Origin: Faecalicatena contorta
GTDB taxonomy: Bacteria; Bacillota; Clostridia; Lachnospirales; Lachnospiraceae
Length of the DNA: 64,000 nucleotides
Assembly: GCF_003149105.1 (NCBI RefSeq)
Contig: NZ_QGDS01000004.1
Coordinates: 1-64,000 of the forward strand
Direction: 5' to 3'
In this document: one piece after another, positions 55,225 through 62,919 of the stretch
How positions within the stretch are numbered: position 1 is the first letter of the stretch
How the letters are laid out: each line of letters opens with the position of its first letter
Notes under the pieces: model-generated
Database searches by the model: none
Told to the model about the DNA's origin: nothing
What the model saw: only the letters and a program-made list of their open reading frames with translations
Position numbers and translations under genes: made by a program

Positions 55225-55271
55225 AAAAAACCGAACTGACTTTGACATGAACTATGTCCCAGTCTGTTCGG
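55225..55271 (-). terminator. Terminator or attenuator between the DUF2292 gene and the NifB-like gene
   Basis: On the minus strand CCGAACAGACT (55261-55271) pairs with AGTCAGTTCGG (55231-55241) with one mismatch, followed by TTTTTT; the loop contains GACAT/ATGTC. It ends about 30 bases before the nifB-like start, and I see no second promoter there, so genes beyond require read-through. Confidence 0.8.
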
Positions 55272-55294
55272 CTTCAGTTGTCTGATCACCATTT

Positions 55295-55462
55295 TTATTT
55301 CATCCTTACTTTTTCATTTTTTTCTATCTGTACTATTCTTCCATCCTGAATAACGAGAGTGATGGAACCGTATTGAACTGCTTCGATAAACTCAATTACC
55401 TTCTGAATGTCCTTTTCTGTTATTACATTTTTTTTACCATGCCTTTTATTGCTCTCCTCCAT
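55295..55462 (-). CDS. DUF2292/YezD-like small protein
   Basis: 55 residues, ATG at 55462 with GAGGGA about 7 bases ahead, TAA at 55295. The body VIEFIEAVQYGSITLVIQDG then RIVQIEKNEKVR is the DUF2292 pattern: a helix, then two strands and a basic tail. Function unknown; I recall members near sulfur-metabolism genes but cannot verify it here. It is the first gene after the promoter and is separated from the nitrogenase-like genes by a terminator-like hairpin, so it may be produced in excess over them or take part in regulation. Confidence 0.82.
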   Translation of the reverse strand: MEESNKRHGKKNVITEKDIQKVIEFIEAVQYGSITLVIQDGRIVQIEKNEKVRMK

Positions 55463-55519
55463 ATCTCTATCCCTCGATTATTTCCTACTATTCTGATATG
55501 TTTTATATAGATTTTTTAT

Positions 55520-55548
55520 AGTATAAATGTTTAAACATATTTTGTCAA
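55520..55548 (-). promoter_or_regulatory. Sigma-A-type promoter of the nitrogenase-like operon with embedded palindrome
   Basis: On the minus strand: TTGACA (55543-55548), a 17-base spacer, and TATACT (55520-55525), 58 bases before the DUF2292 start. The spacer holds a perfect 12-bp palindrome ATGTTTAAACAT (55527-55538), a likely repressor site. Confidence 0.85.
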
Positions 55549-55677
55549 TAGGTATTATAGGTTTTTATTATAAAAAATAATAGGACAGGTTAAATAGATT
55601 TCTGTCCCTTGTCGAAATAAAAAAGTTTTTAGCACATACCAAAGAAGCAAAAAAACACTGGGACTTTCTTACGAAAT

Positions 55678-55738
55678 AGCAAGCCCCCAACCCCTTATAT
55701 ATTGGGATTGAGGGCGTTTTTTCTCTGTTTTGCTGCAA
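55678..55738 (-). terminator. Hairpin element after the FGGY kinase, sister of 46130-46193
   Basis: On the minus strand GCCCTCAATCCC pairs with GGGGTTGGGGGC (two G-U pairs), closed by an outer GCAGCAA/TTGCT. It starts 26 bases after the kinase stop. Most bases agree with the left copy. It lies in the 302-base gap that also holds the operon promoter. Confidence 0.7.
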
Positions 55739-55755
55739 GAGGCAGAATATACTAC

Positions 55756-55788
55756 ATCACTTCTTTAAAACATTTTATAGATATTTTC
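55756..55788. repeat. Right direct repeat (att-like), within the FGGY kinase 3' end
   Basis: Partner of 46037-46069 at a distance of 9719 bases. It spans the last seven codons, the stop and nine bases beyond the kinase gene, leaving that gene intact. Confidence 0.75.
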
Positions 55789-57243
55789 CAATGCATAATA
55801 ACTGGCATCAAAAATTCGTTTCATTTTGTCATAAACAGCCTGATTTTCCTGGTTTGGAGCATACTCTTTCTGAAACTTCAGAAATCGGGTGACATCTTCA
55901 AAGCTGTCATAAGCCCCCACACCTACGCCTGCAATCATAGCTGCCGCTATAGAAGTCGCTTCTTCAACATGGTCCGGTGTGGAAAGCCTGGCACGGAACA
56001 CATCAGAAAGTATCTGGCACACAACATCTCCTTTTGCGCCGCCTCCGGTGAGTATCAGGTTCTCTACAGGCAGATATTTTCTATAGGAGGCAAGAATTAA
56101 CTCCAGGTTATATGCAACGCCTTCAATGACCGCCCGGATATAATCTTCTTTCCTGTGATGCATCTTAATTCCAAGATAGGCTCCGCTTGTCTCCTCATTC
56201 CAGCGGGGACTGCGCTCGCCCAGCATATAGGGAAGGAAAAGCAGCTCTTTTGCACCTGCCGGCGAATTTTCTATCAAAGTATTTAACTCACTGTATGGTT
56301 GGCCGGGTGCCAGAATGCTGCGGATATAAGAATAGGAACTGCCTGCTGCCTGCATTGCTCCGCAGGGCATATACCTGCCCGGAATAACGTTGGCAAAGCA
56401 GAAGAAAATTTTCTCATCATCCAAAAATTTCTTTTTTGTTGTTCCTCCCACCCATGCAGATGTTCCAAAGGTTACAAATAATTCATCATCGTGAATACAA
56501 CCGGCTCCCACCGCGGCACACGGACCGTCCCCGCCTCCGCAGACAACCGGAGTTCCCTGACAAAGTCCGGTAGCTTCTGCGGCTTCCTTTGTAACCTTTC
56601 CTACAATATCCGTAGAATTACACAGCCGGGGCAGTAAATCCCGGTCAATGCCGGAAGCCTCCAATATTTCATCCGCCCAGCACAGGTGTTCCAGATCCAG
56701 TGCATGGGTACCGGATGCATCAGAGTAGTCCGTCACAAACTCCCCGGTCAGCCGATAAAGAATATAATCCTTCGCCTGGAGCGATTTGTAGGCCTTTTTA
56801 TAGACTTCGGGTTCATGTTCTTTCAGCCACATAATTTTTTCCAGAGTATAGCTGGGACTCAGGCGGTGACCTGTAATCTCATACATTTTATCAAAACCAA
56901 TTTCTCTCTCCAGATGTTCCGCCTCTTTCAGGGCACGCTGGTCGGCCCAGATAATCGAAGGACGAAGAGGATTTCCTTCTTTGTCCACCAGAAGACAGCC
57001 CTGCATCTGCGCAGAGAAAGAGAGGGCTATAATATCTGCCTTGTCAACACCCTCCAGTATATTTTTTGTTGCCCGGCATACTGCCCCCCACCAATCTGAC
57101 GGATTCTGCTGAGCACAATTTTTCCCAAAAAAGTGTACGTCATATGGAATGGTACAGCTTTTGACCATTTGGCCGCCGACTGTAAATAGTGTAGCTTTGT
57201 TTCCTGATGTCCCCAAATCATGGGCGATAATATATTGAGCCAT
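55765..57243 (-). CDS. FGGY family carbohydrate kinase (xylulokinase-like)
   Basis: 492 residues. Phosphorylates a pentulose or polyol with ATP. The N-terminal phosphate loop HDLGTSGNKATLFT, SFSAQMQGCLLVD, the family signature region MLGERSPRWNEETSGAYLGI and the C-terminal ATP motif ILTGGGAKGD are present. D-xylulose is the most similar substrate pattern, but other ketoses are possible. It follows the transaldolase-family gene by 18 bases and the DeoR gene beyond it. Its 3' end is the probable integration point of the nitrogenase-like island. Confidence 0.9.
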   Translation of the reverse strand: MAQYIIAHDLGTSGNKATLFTVGGQMVKSCTIPYDVHFFGKNCAQQNPSDWWGAVCRATKNILEGVDKADIIALSFSAQMQGCLLVDKEGNPLRPSIIWADQRALKEAEHLEREIGFDKMYEITGHRLSPSYTLEKIMWLKEHEPEVYKKAYKSLQAKDYILYRLTGEFVTDYSDASGTHALDLEHLCWADEILEASGIDRDLLPRLCNSTDIVGKVTKEAAEATGLCQGTPVVCGGGDGPCAAVGAGCIHDDELFVTFGTSAWVGGTTKKKFLDDEKIFFCFANVIPGRYMPCGAMQAAGSSYSYIRSILAPGQPYSELNTLIENSPAGAKELLFLPYMLGERSPRWNEETSGAYLGIKMHHRKEDYIRAVIEGVAYNLELILASYRKYLPVENLILTGGGAKGDVVCQILSDVFRARLSTPDHVEEATSIAAAMIAGVGVGAYDSFEDVTRFLKFQKEYAPNQENQAVYDKMKRIFDASYYALENIYKMF

Positions 57244-57261
57244 GGAAAAATCTCCTGTTTT

Positions 57262-57933
57262 CTAGAATTCGTAAATCCTCTTGTCCCCGTACAATGCCCT
57301 CCAATCATTTGCAAAGGCTGAAACTGCTGCGTCAATCACCGGGCTCTCTACCATCTGTGTATAAAGATCCACAGAAGCTGTAACCGCATGTGCACCTGCA
57401 AGAAGAGCATCCATAATCTGATTTGTATTTTTAAAGCTGGCAGCAAGTATCTTTGTGTCTCTCTGATAATGGTCAAACAGCCATGCAATGTCTTCAATTG
57501 CTTTCATACTGTCCATATTCATATTATTCATACGGTTGAAATAAGGGGCTACATAATCTGCACCTACAGTTGAGGCAAGCATAGCCTGCTGAGGCATATA
57601 GATTGCTGTCCCTGTAATTTTGTATCCCTGGGCCTTCAACGCCTTCATAGTCTTAATTCCTTCTTCATTCACCGGAACCTTAATATAAGTATCTTTTCCC
57701 AGTTTATTGGTAATGGCCTCAGCCTCTTTCAGCATCTCTTCACAGGTACTTCCTGTCACCTGTACGTGAAGCTGTTTGTCGCCAATGATATTGCGGATCT
57801 CAAGCAGAAGGGGGAAAAACTCCGCCTTTTCCCTGGATAGGATCGTTGGGTTTGATGTTACACCTGTAATGTCATAAATTTCGTTGTACTTGCGTATGTC
57901 CTCTAAATTCGCAGTGTCTAATAAGATTTCCAT
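57262..57933 (-). CDS. Transaldolase family protein (fructose-6-phosphate aldolase-like)
   Basis: 223 residues, the size of the small FSA/TalC subfamily. MEILLDTANLEDIRKYNE, GVTSNPTILSREKAEF, the Schiff-base lysine in TYIKVPVNEEG, and GADYVAPYFNRM are characteristic. It either splits fructose 6-phosphate-like ketoses or transfers dihydroxyacetone units. With the kinase and the DeoR regulator it forms a sugar or polyol utilisation unit that lacks a transporter here. Confidence 0.9.
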   Translation of the reverse strand: MEILLDTANLEDIRKYNEIYDITGVTSNPTILSREKAEFFPLLLEIRNIIGDKQLHVQVTGSTCEEMLKEAEAITNKLGKDTYIKVPVNEEGIKTMKALKAQGYKITGTAIYMPQQAMLASTVGADYVAPYFNRMNNMNMDSMKAIEDIAWLFDHYQRDTKILAASFKNTNQIMDALLAGAHAVTASVDLYTQMVESPVIDAAVSAFANDWRALYGDKRIYEF

Positions 57934-57961
57934 AATAGTTTTCTCCTTTTCTTTTTAAATA

Positions 57962-58717
57962 TTAAACTTTTGTCACATGAATACCATATCCCGCCAGTTC
58001 CTTTTCAATCCCCTCCGGAAGTCCGGAATCAGTAATCAGATATTGAACCTCATCCAGGGAAAACTCAGGAACGACGCCCTGCCTTGTAAACTTGCAGGAT
58101 TCCGTGAGAATCACCACTTCTTCTGCATTTTGGGCAAGATTTCTCAAAGTCTCCACACGCAGATGATTATCTCCTGTAAAACCTATCTGTGGATGATAGC
58201 CGTCTGTACCCGCAAAAAAGCGCTTTACATGAAAGGACTGCGCTCCCAGCCGGGTAATAGGTCCCACAACAGCCTGAGAATCCGGCTGGTAATCCCCTCC
58301 CAGCAGAACCAGGTGGATATTAGAAGCCCTTCCAATATAATCGGCCATGAAAACAGAGTTGGTAACAATCGTCACATTTCGTTTTGTACGGCTGATCTCA
58401 TCGGCCAGCAGGATACAGCAGGAGCCGGATTCAATCATAACCGTATCTCCATCCTCTATAAGGGATGCTGCCTCTCTTGCAAGCCGGACCTTCGTAGAAT
58501 GATTGGCAGCGAGACGGCGCCTCATATCATTTTCTTCATTTAATATCGCATACCCTTGTTCCCGGCGGAGCAGTCCCCGGGTCTCCAGCTCAGTCAGATC
58601 CTTTCTGACTGTTACAAGAGATACACCGCACAGTCCCGCAAGCTCTGTAACCTCACTCTTTCCGCTGACACTTAATATCTCCAGAATTCTGGACTGTCTC
58701 TCCTCTACTTTTCCCAT
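57962..58717 (-). CDS. DeoR family sugar regulator
   Basis: 251 residues. N-terminal winged helix (RQSRILEILSVSG, VTELAGLCGVSLVTVRKDL, LLRREQGYAIL), then the sugar-phosphate isomerase-like sensor domain with VMIESGSCCILLADEI, TNSVFMADYIG and the C-terminal HVKRFFAGTDGYHPQIG. It most likely represses its own kinase/transaldolase-family unit, relieved by a sugar phosphate. It is the first gene of that unit. Confidence 0.92.
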   Translation of the reverse strand: MGKVEERQSRILEILSVSGKSEVTELAGLCGVSLVTVRKDLTELETRGLLRREQGYAILNEENDMRRRLAANHSTKVRLAREAASLIEDGDTVMIESGSCCILLADEISRTKRNVTIVTNSVFMADYIGRASNIHLVLLGGDYQPDSQAVVGPITRLGAQSFHVKRFFAGTDGYHPQIGFTGDNHLRVETLRNLAQNAEEVVILTESCKFTRQGVVPEFSLDEVQYLITDSGLPEGIEKELAGYGIHVTKV

Positions 58718-58878
58718 AAAAGCACTCCAGTCATGACGGATTCTTAATCCATCCTACTTTGTTTATACAGCTTTAAAAAACTATATTACCTCAAATATTA
58801 CGAACGAAACAAATATAATTTACGTTTGCAAATTAATTATATTACGATATTTTAGATAAGTCAATCCTATATTCGTGT

Positions 58879-58982
58879 GCACCTTCTTGAACATTAGTAG
58901 TTCAAGAAGTATATCTTATTGAATATTAATAATTTAATAAGCATAAGTACATTTATTGGCTCTTAGTCGTTCAATAAGCATA
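58879..58982. repeat. Three tandem palindromic units, TTGAAC family
   Basis: Unit 1 (58879-58912) CTTCTTGAAC...GTTCAAGAAG is well kept; units 2 (58912-58945) and 3 (58948-58982) are decayed. They fill most of the 333-base gap between the divergent deoR and hcp genes. Confidence 0.8.
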
Positions 58983-59015
58983 AGCTTTTGCCCGAATAGT
59001 AAAAAATTATTTGGA

Positions 59016-59021
59016 TATAAT
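59016..59021 (+). promoter_or_regulatory. Candidate -10 box of hcp
   Basis: TATAAT lies 30 bases before the hcp start. No well-placed -35 box is evident, which may indicate an activator-dependent promoter. Confidence 0.35.
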
Positions 59022-59050
59022 AACAAAAAATGTGTAAAGGAGAGTTATTT

Positions 59051-60610
59051 ATGGGAGATATGTTTTGTTTCCAGTGCCAGCAAACCGCCCACAATACGGG
59101 CTGTGAAGGCCGTGCTGGTGTCTGCGGAAAAAAAGCTGATACAGCAAATTTTCAGGATGAGCTGACCAATGCACTTATCGGGCTTGCAAGGGCTGTTAAA
59201 TCAGCCGGAGCAACAGACGCCTCAAATGAGCTGGTATTAAAAGGATTATTTACGACTATTACAAACGTGAACTTTTATAATGATACAATTATCAGTCTTA
59301 TGGAGGATGTATATGCAGAAAAGGATAAAATTGATCCCGACGCTGAAGCTTATGATGTCTCAGAAATATGGTCGGCCAACGAGGATATCCGTTCCCTGAA
59401 ATCTTTGATTTTATTCGGACTCAGAGGCATGGCCGCATATGCTTATCATGCATTTGTGCTGGGCTTTACCAATGATGAAGTGTTTGACTTCTTTTATGAA
59501 GGATTATGTGCAATCGGTGAAGATTACGGCATGGACGAGCTGCTTCCCCTGGTTCTCAAAACAGGTGAGGTAAACCTTACATGCATGGGGCTTTTAGATG
59601 AGGCCAACACCGAAAGCTACGGCACTCCGGAGCCGACAACAGTACCTCTCACCATTGAAAAGGGACCATTTATCGTAGTCAGCGGGCATGATCTGCACGA
59701 TATGGAGCTTCTCCTGGAGCAAACAAAAGATAAAGGCATTAATATCTATACCCACAGTGAAATGCTTCCTGCCCACGGATACCCGGGGTTAAAAAAATAC
59801 CCGCACTTAAAAGGAAACTTTGGAACCGGATGGCAGAGCCAGCAGTCTGAATTCCACAACATCCCCGGACCTATTTTGTTCACTACAAACTGCTTAATGC
59901 CGGTCAGAGAAAGCTATTGCGACAGAGTATTTACCACATCTATCGTATCCTACCCCGAACTTGTGCATATTGGTGAAGATAAAGATTTCACACCTGTCAT
60001 TGAAAAAGCAATTGAATGCGGAGGATATCCGGAAGATCATCCTATGACCGGTATCAATGGAGGTTCTACGGTTACAACAGGATTTGCCCACGGGACTGTA
60101 CTGTCTCAGGCAGGGAAGATTATCGATCTTGTTAAAAATGGTAAAATACGTCATTTCTTCTTAATCGGCGGATGCGATGGCGCAGCTCCCGGCAGAAGCT
60201 ATTATACCGAATTTGCCAAAGCCCTCCCTATGGACACTTTCATTCTTACTCTGGCCTGCGGTAAATACCGTATTAACGACCTGGATTTGGGATCTATAGA
60301 AGGAATACCAAGAATACTGGACATGGGGCAGTGTAATGATGCATACAGTGCAATTCAGGTTGCCCTCGCCCTGGCTGATGCCTTTGAATGCAGTGTAAAT
60401 GAATTGCCGCTCTCATTAGTCTTATCCTGGTATGAACAGAAAGCAGTATGTATTCTCCTCACGCTTCTCTCTCTGGGCATCCAGAATATGCTGCTGGGAC
60501 CGACTCTCCCGGCGTTTATATCCCCGGCTGTGATGGATGTGCTTGCGGAAAATTATAATCTTGCAAAAATTAGTACTGTGGAAGAAGATATCCAAAGAAT
60601 ACTGGGATAG
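59051..60610 (+). CDS. hcp: Hybrid cluster protein (hydroxylamine reductase)
   Basis: 519 residues. Contains a 4Fe-4S cluster and a 4Fe-2S-2O hybrid cluster; reduces hydroxylamine and handles NO-related stress in anaerobes. The N-terminal cysteines MFCFQCQQTAHNTGCEGRAGVC (read CFQC...GCEGRAGVC) are the 4Fe-4S ligands, and hybrid-cluster ligands lie in NLTCMGLLDE, TTNCLMP and IGGCDGAAPGRSYYTEF. Start: the ATG at 59051 has AAAGGAGAG ahead; the frame opens 7 codons earlier without such support. Monocistronic, followed by a strong hairpin. Its reductase partner Hcr is not adjacent. Confidence 0.95.
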   Translation: MGDMFCFQCQQTAHNTGCEGRAGVCGKKADTANFQDELTNALIGLARAVKSAGATDASNELVLKGLFTTITNVNFYNDTIISLMEDVYAEKDKIDPDAEAYDVSEIWSANEDIRSLKSLILFGLRGMAAYAYHAFVLGFTNDEVFDFFYEGLCAIGEDYGMDELLPLVLKTGEVNLTCMGLLDEANTESYGTPEPTTVPLTIEKGPFIVVSGHDLHDMELLLEQTKDKGINIYTHSEMLPAHGYPGLKKYPHLKGNFGTGWQSQQSEFHNIPGPILFTTNCLMPVRESYCDRVFTTSIVSYPELVHIGEDKDFTPVIEKAIECGGYPEDHPMTGINGGSTVTTGFAHGTVLSQAGKIIDLVKNGKIRHFFLIGGCDGAAPGRSYYTEFAKALPMDTFILTLACGKYRINDLDLGSIEGIPRILDMGQCNDAYSAIQVALALADAFECSVNELPLSLVLSWYEQKAVCILLTLLSLGIQNMLLGPTLPAFISPAVMDVLAENYNLAKISTVEEDIQRILG

Positions 60611-60637
60611 TCTGCAACCACTATCAAAGGTGATGGA

Positions 60638-60696
60638 AAAAGTGCGTCCCCAAGTCCTATATGACGGTAACATATCAGACTTGGAGACGCACTTTA
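60638..60696. terminator. Bidirectional terminator between hcp and the AraC gene
   Basis: AAAGTGCGTC (60639-60648) pairs with GACGCACTTT (60686-60695), with inner CCAAGTC/GACTTGG and ATATG/CATAT pairs. A long GC-rich stem between two convergent genes. Confidence 0.85.
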
Positions 60697-60765
60697 TAAT
60701 TATATAATAAAACTAAAAGGAAAGCTCTGTAATTTATCTAAACTTGTATACCCAGGCATAATAAT

Positions 60766-61521
60766 TTATGGCACTCCATCCATTTTTTGATACTGTCCCG
60801 GACTTATGTTGAATGCCCCTTTGAAATCACGCCCAAAGGATGCCGAGCTGGAAAACCCCAGCACCTCTGCTACTTCATTGGATGGAATTCCCTGGCGCAG
60901 CAACTTTTTCGCCTGATTGAATCTGGCCTGCAGTTGGTATTGCCTGGGAGACACCCCCAAGTATTCTCTAAACAAACGTACTAAATGACTCTTGCTATAT
61001 CCTGCCTGTATTGCAAGCTCTTCGTTACTTAATATCCGGTCTAGATTTTCTTGCAGTAATTTGAGGATATCCTCCAGTCGTGCCGGAAGGACCGGCATAA
61101 GATTACAACTCTCACTCATCAAACTGATTACCGCCTCTGCTAACGGTAAAAGAAGTTTCAACTGCCTTTCCTGAATGGTACGTCTTAGCAAAAGCAGCAT
61201 CTCCTCCATGACAGACCCTTCTTCCAGTTCAATTAATACCGGATGATAGCAAAGCGCCTGGGAAGACTCCAAATGCATCCATGTGACTGTAAACGGATTC
61301 TGTGGCTGGTGCCGCACCTGAAAACGGCGGTACATTGGCAATAAATAAAGATTACCAGATCTAAGAGTCAGCTCGCATTCACCGTCAGAATAAAATGCTT
61401 CTCCTCCTCTTACGTAATACAGCTTATGGAATAAACCTCCATCATCCACTGATATCCAGCTATCCGAACATACCTGGTCCCCATAGTCAATTACATCTGA
61501 TATCATAAAAGGCGCTCTCAT
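60766..61521 (-). CDS. AraC family transcriptional regulator
   Basis: 251 residues. An N-terminal cupin-like sensor domain (YYVRGGEAFYSDGECELTLRSG in the beta barrel, about 30-100) and a C-terminal double helix-turn-helix: NEELAIQAGYSKSHLVRLFREYLGVSP, then SNEVAEVLGFSSSASFGRDFKGAFNISPGQYQ (split by the usual linker). A carbon-source or sugar ligand is typical. It lies 51 bases after the desulfidase-family gene on the same strand, so the two may be co-transcribed; its target is unknown. Confidence 0.9.
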   Translation of the reverse strand: MRAPFMISDVIDYGDQVCSDSWISVDDGGLFHKLYYVRGGEAFYSDGECELTLRSGNLYLLPMYRRFQVRHQPQNPFTVTWMHLESSQALCYHPVLIELEEGSVMEEMLLLLRRTIQERQLKLLLPLAEAVISLMSESCNLMPVLPARLEDILKLLQENLDRILSNEELAIQAGYSKSHLVRLFREYLGVSPRQYQLQARFNQAKKLLRQGIPSNEVAEVLGFSSSASFGRDFKGAFNISPGQYQKMDGVP

Positions 61522-61571
61522 CTTATATTCTCCTATACGTTATTTTGAGAATGATTTTGCATCTATCTTAA

Positions 61572-62882
61572 TTATATCAATTTTTCACTTTTTAATTTAG
61601 CTTCAAAAATCTCCACGATTGTTTTCTCAGTCCCAATCATACCGGGAGAAGCTATCAGTCCCATATTTTTCATTGTCATCTCCGGGGTTTTCCCATTGAT
61701 GCCGTGGACATTGTCAATATAAATACCATTCATGGCAAATTCTACTGATTTATAAGCCGCATCAACTGCCGCAATGCCCTTCATGGTACATCCCTGATTT
61801 CCTCCGTCACAAATCATGCCTGTAATACTGCTGGCCATATTGTTTATGGTGTGGGCCATCATTTCTACATCACCGCCCCGCAAATATACAAGAGCACATG
61901 CCATTCCCGTTCCGGCGGCAATGGCACAGCCGCAAAATGCGGACAATTTCCCGGAATACTCTTTGATATACATACAAATCAGATAGCTCAGCGCGGTTGC
62001 GCGTAGTAAATTCTCTTCACTGTAACTGTTTACTTTACAGGCAGCATACAAGGGCATTGTAGCAATAATGCCATGTGCTCCTGAACCCGTAATACTCATT
62101 GCGGGTTTATCCAGTCCTATTACACGGGCCTCAATTGCAGCATTGCACAGTAATGATGCGGTTGTCTGCTCATTATCTGAAATGATTTTCCCATCGTTCA
62201 TTTTCAGCAGAAAACGCGAAAAGGTTGTTCTTGGATGGTGCAGCCCCTCCTCAAACAACTCATAATTTACTTCATATGCCGCCCTGATAAATTCCAGTTC
62301 CTGAATATCTACTGTTGTGATGTAATCATACAATTGCTGAAGTGTATAATCATGAATCAAAGGCTGCACGTCTGCGTCCCCTTCTTCACTCTCATCAACA
62401 TCTGCTATGTAAAGCGGAGATTCATAAATCACATTCCCATTCACCGCAATCCTGGTTATATTTGTATGAGAATCCCTGATTGTCACAACCGCTTCATCAG
62501 ATTCTGCTTTTACTGTTGCTTCCATGAAAATACGGCTGTCTATTCCACTGAGGCGGACTGTTACCTTTCCTTTATTCACCAGGTCTTTTGCCATTTCATT
62601 ATCCTGAGGTGTCACGTCTGCCAGCGACTCCAGGCCCTTTTGGGCATTACCCGCAACGGCTCCAAGGGCAGCAGCAAAAACAGTTCCCACCTCGCAGCTT
62701 CCTGGGATTCCACAGGTAAATGCATTCTTGTACATTCCGCTGTTCATAGATACATCAACACTTTCAATATCGCCTGACGTATAGGAACGGGCTTTTGCAG
62801 TAATAAAAGCAACGGCCCCTGGTTCTGTTACTCCTAAGGCCGGCTTCATATCCTTTTTGATTATCTCTGACAATACGTGCAC
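61572..62882 (-). CDS. UPF0597/L-cysteine desulfidase family protein lacking two family cysteines
   Basis: 436 residues, same fold pattern as the protein at 18625-19899: the segments KPALGVTEPGAVAF, CGGAIAAGTGMACALVYLRGG-type (read CGCAIAAGTGMA) and ICDGGNQGCTMK are recognisable. But the hallmark GCTEP reads GVTEP (Val18), and the Cys of GLTCSVP is replaced by Ala (HGIIATMPL). Only the ICDGGNQGC cysteines remain. Standard Fe-S-dependent desulfidase activity is therefore doubtful. It precedes the AraC gene and follows a TtcA-type gene, hinting at a sulfur theme. Confidence 0.82.
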   Translation of the reverse strand: MHVLSEIIKKDMKPALGVTEPGAVAFITAKARSYTSGDIESVDVSMNSGMYKNAFTCGIPGSCEVGTVFAAALGAVAGNAQKGLESLADVTPQDNEMAKDLVNKGKVTVRLSGIDSRIFMEATVKAESDEAVVTIRDSHTNITRIAVNGNVIYESPLYIADVDESEEGDADVQPLIHDYTLQQLYDYITTVDIQELEFIRAAYEVNYELFEEGLHHPRTTFSRFLLKMNDGKIISDNEQTTASLLCNAAIEARVIGLDKPAMSITGSGAHGIIATMPLYAACKVNSYSEENLLRATALSYLICMYIKEYSGKLSAFCGCAIAAGTGMACALVYLRGGDVEMMAHTINNMASSITGMICDGGNQGCTMKGIAAVDAAYKSVEFAMNGIYIDNVHGINGKTPEMTMKNMGLIASPGMIGTEKTIVEIFEAKLKSEKLI

Positions 62883-62919
62883 AGTATCCCTCTTCTCCGC
62901 ATCATTTTATATATCTGAC

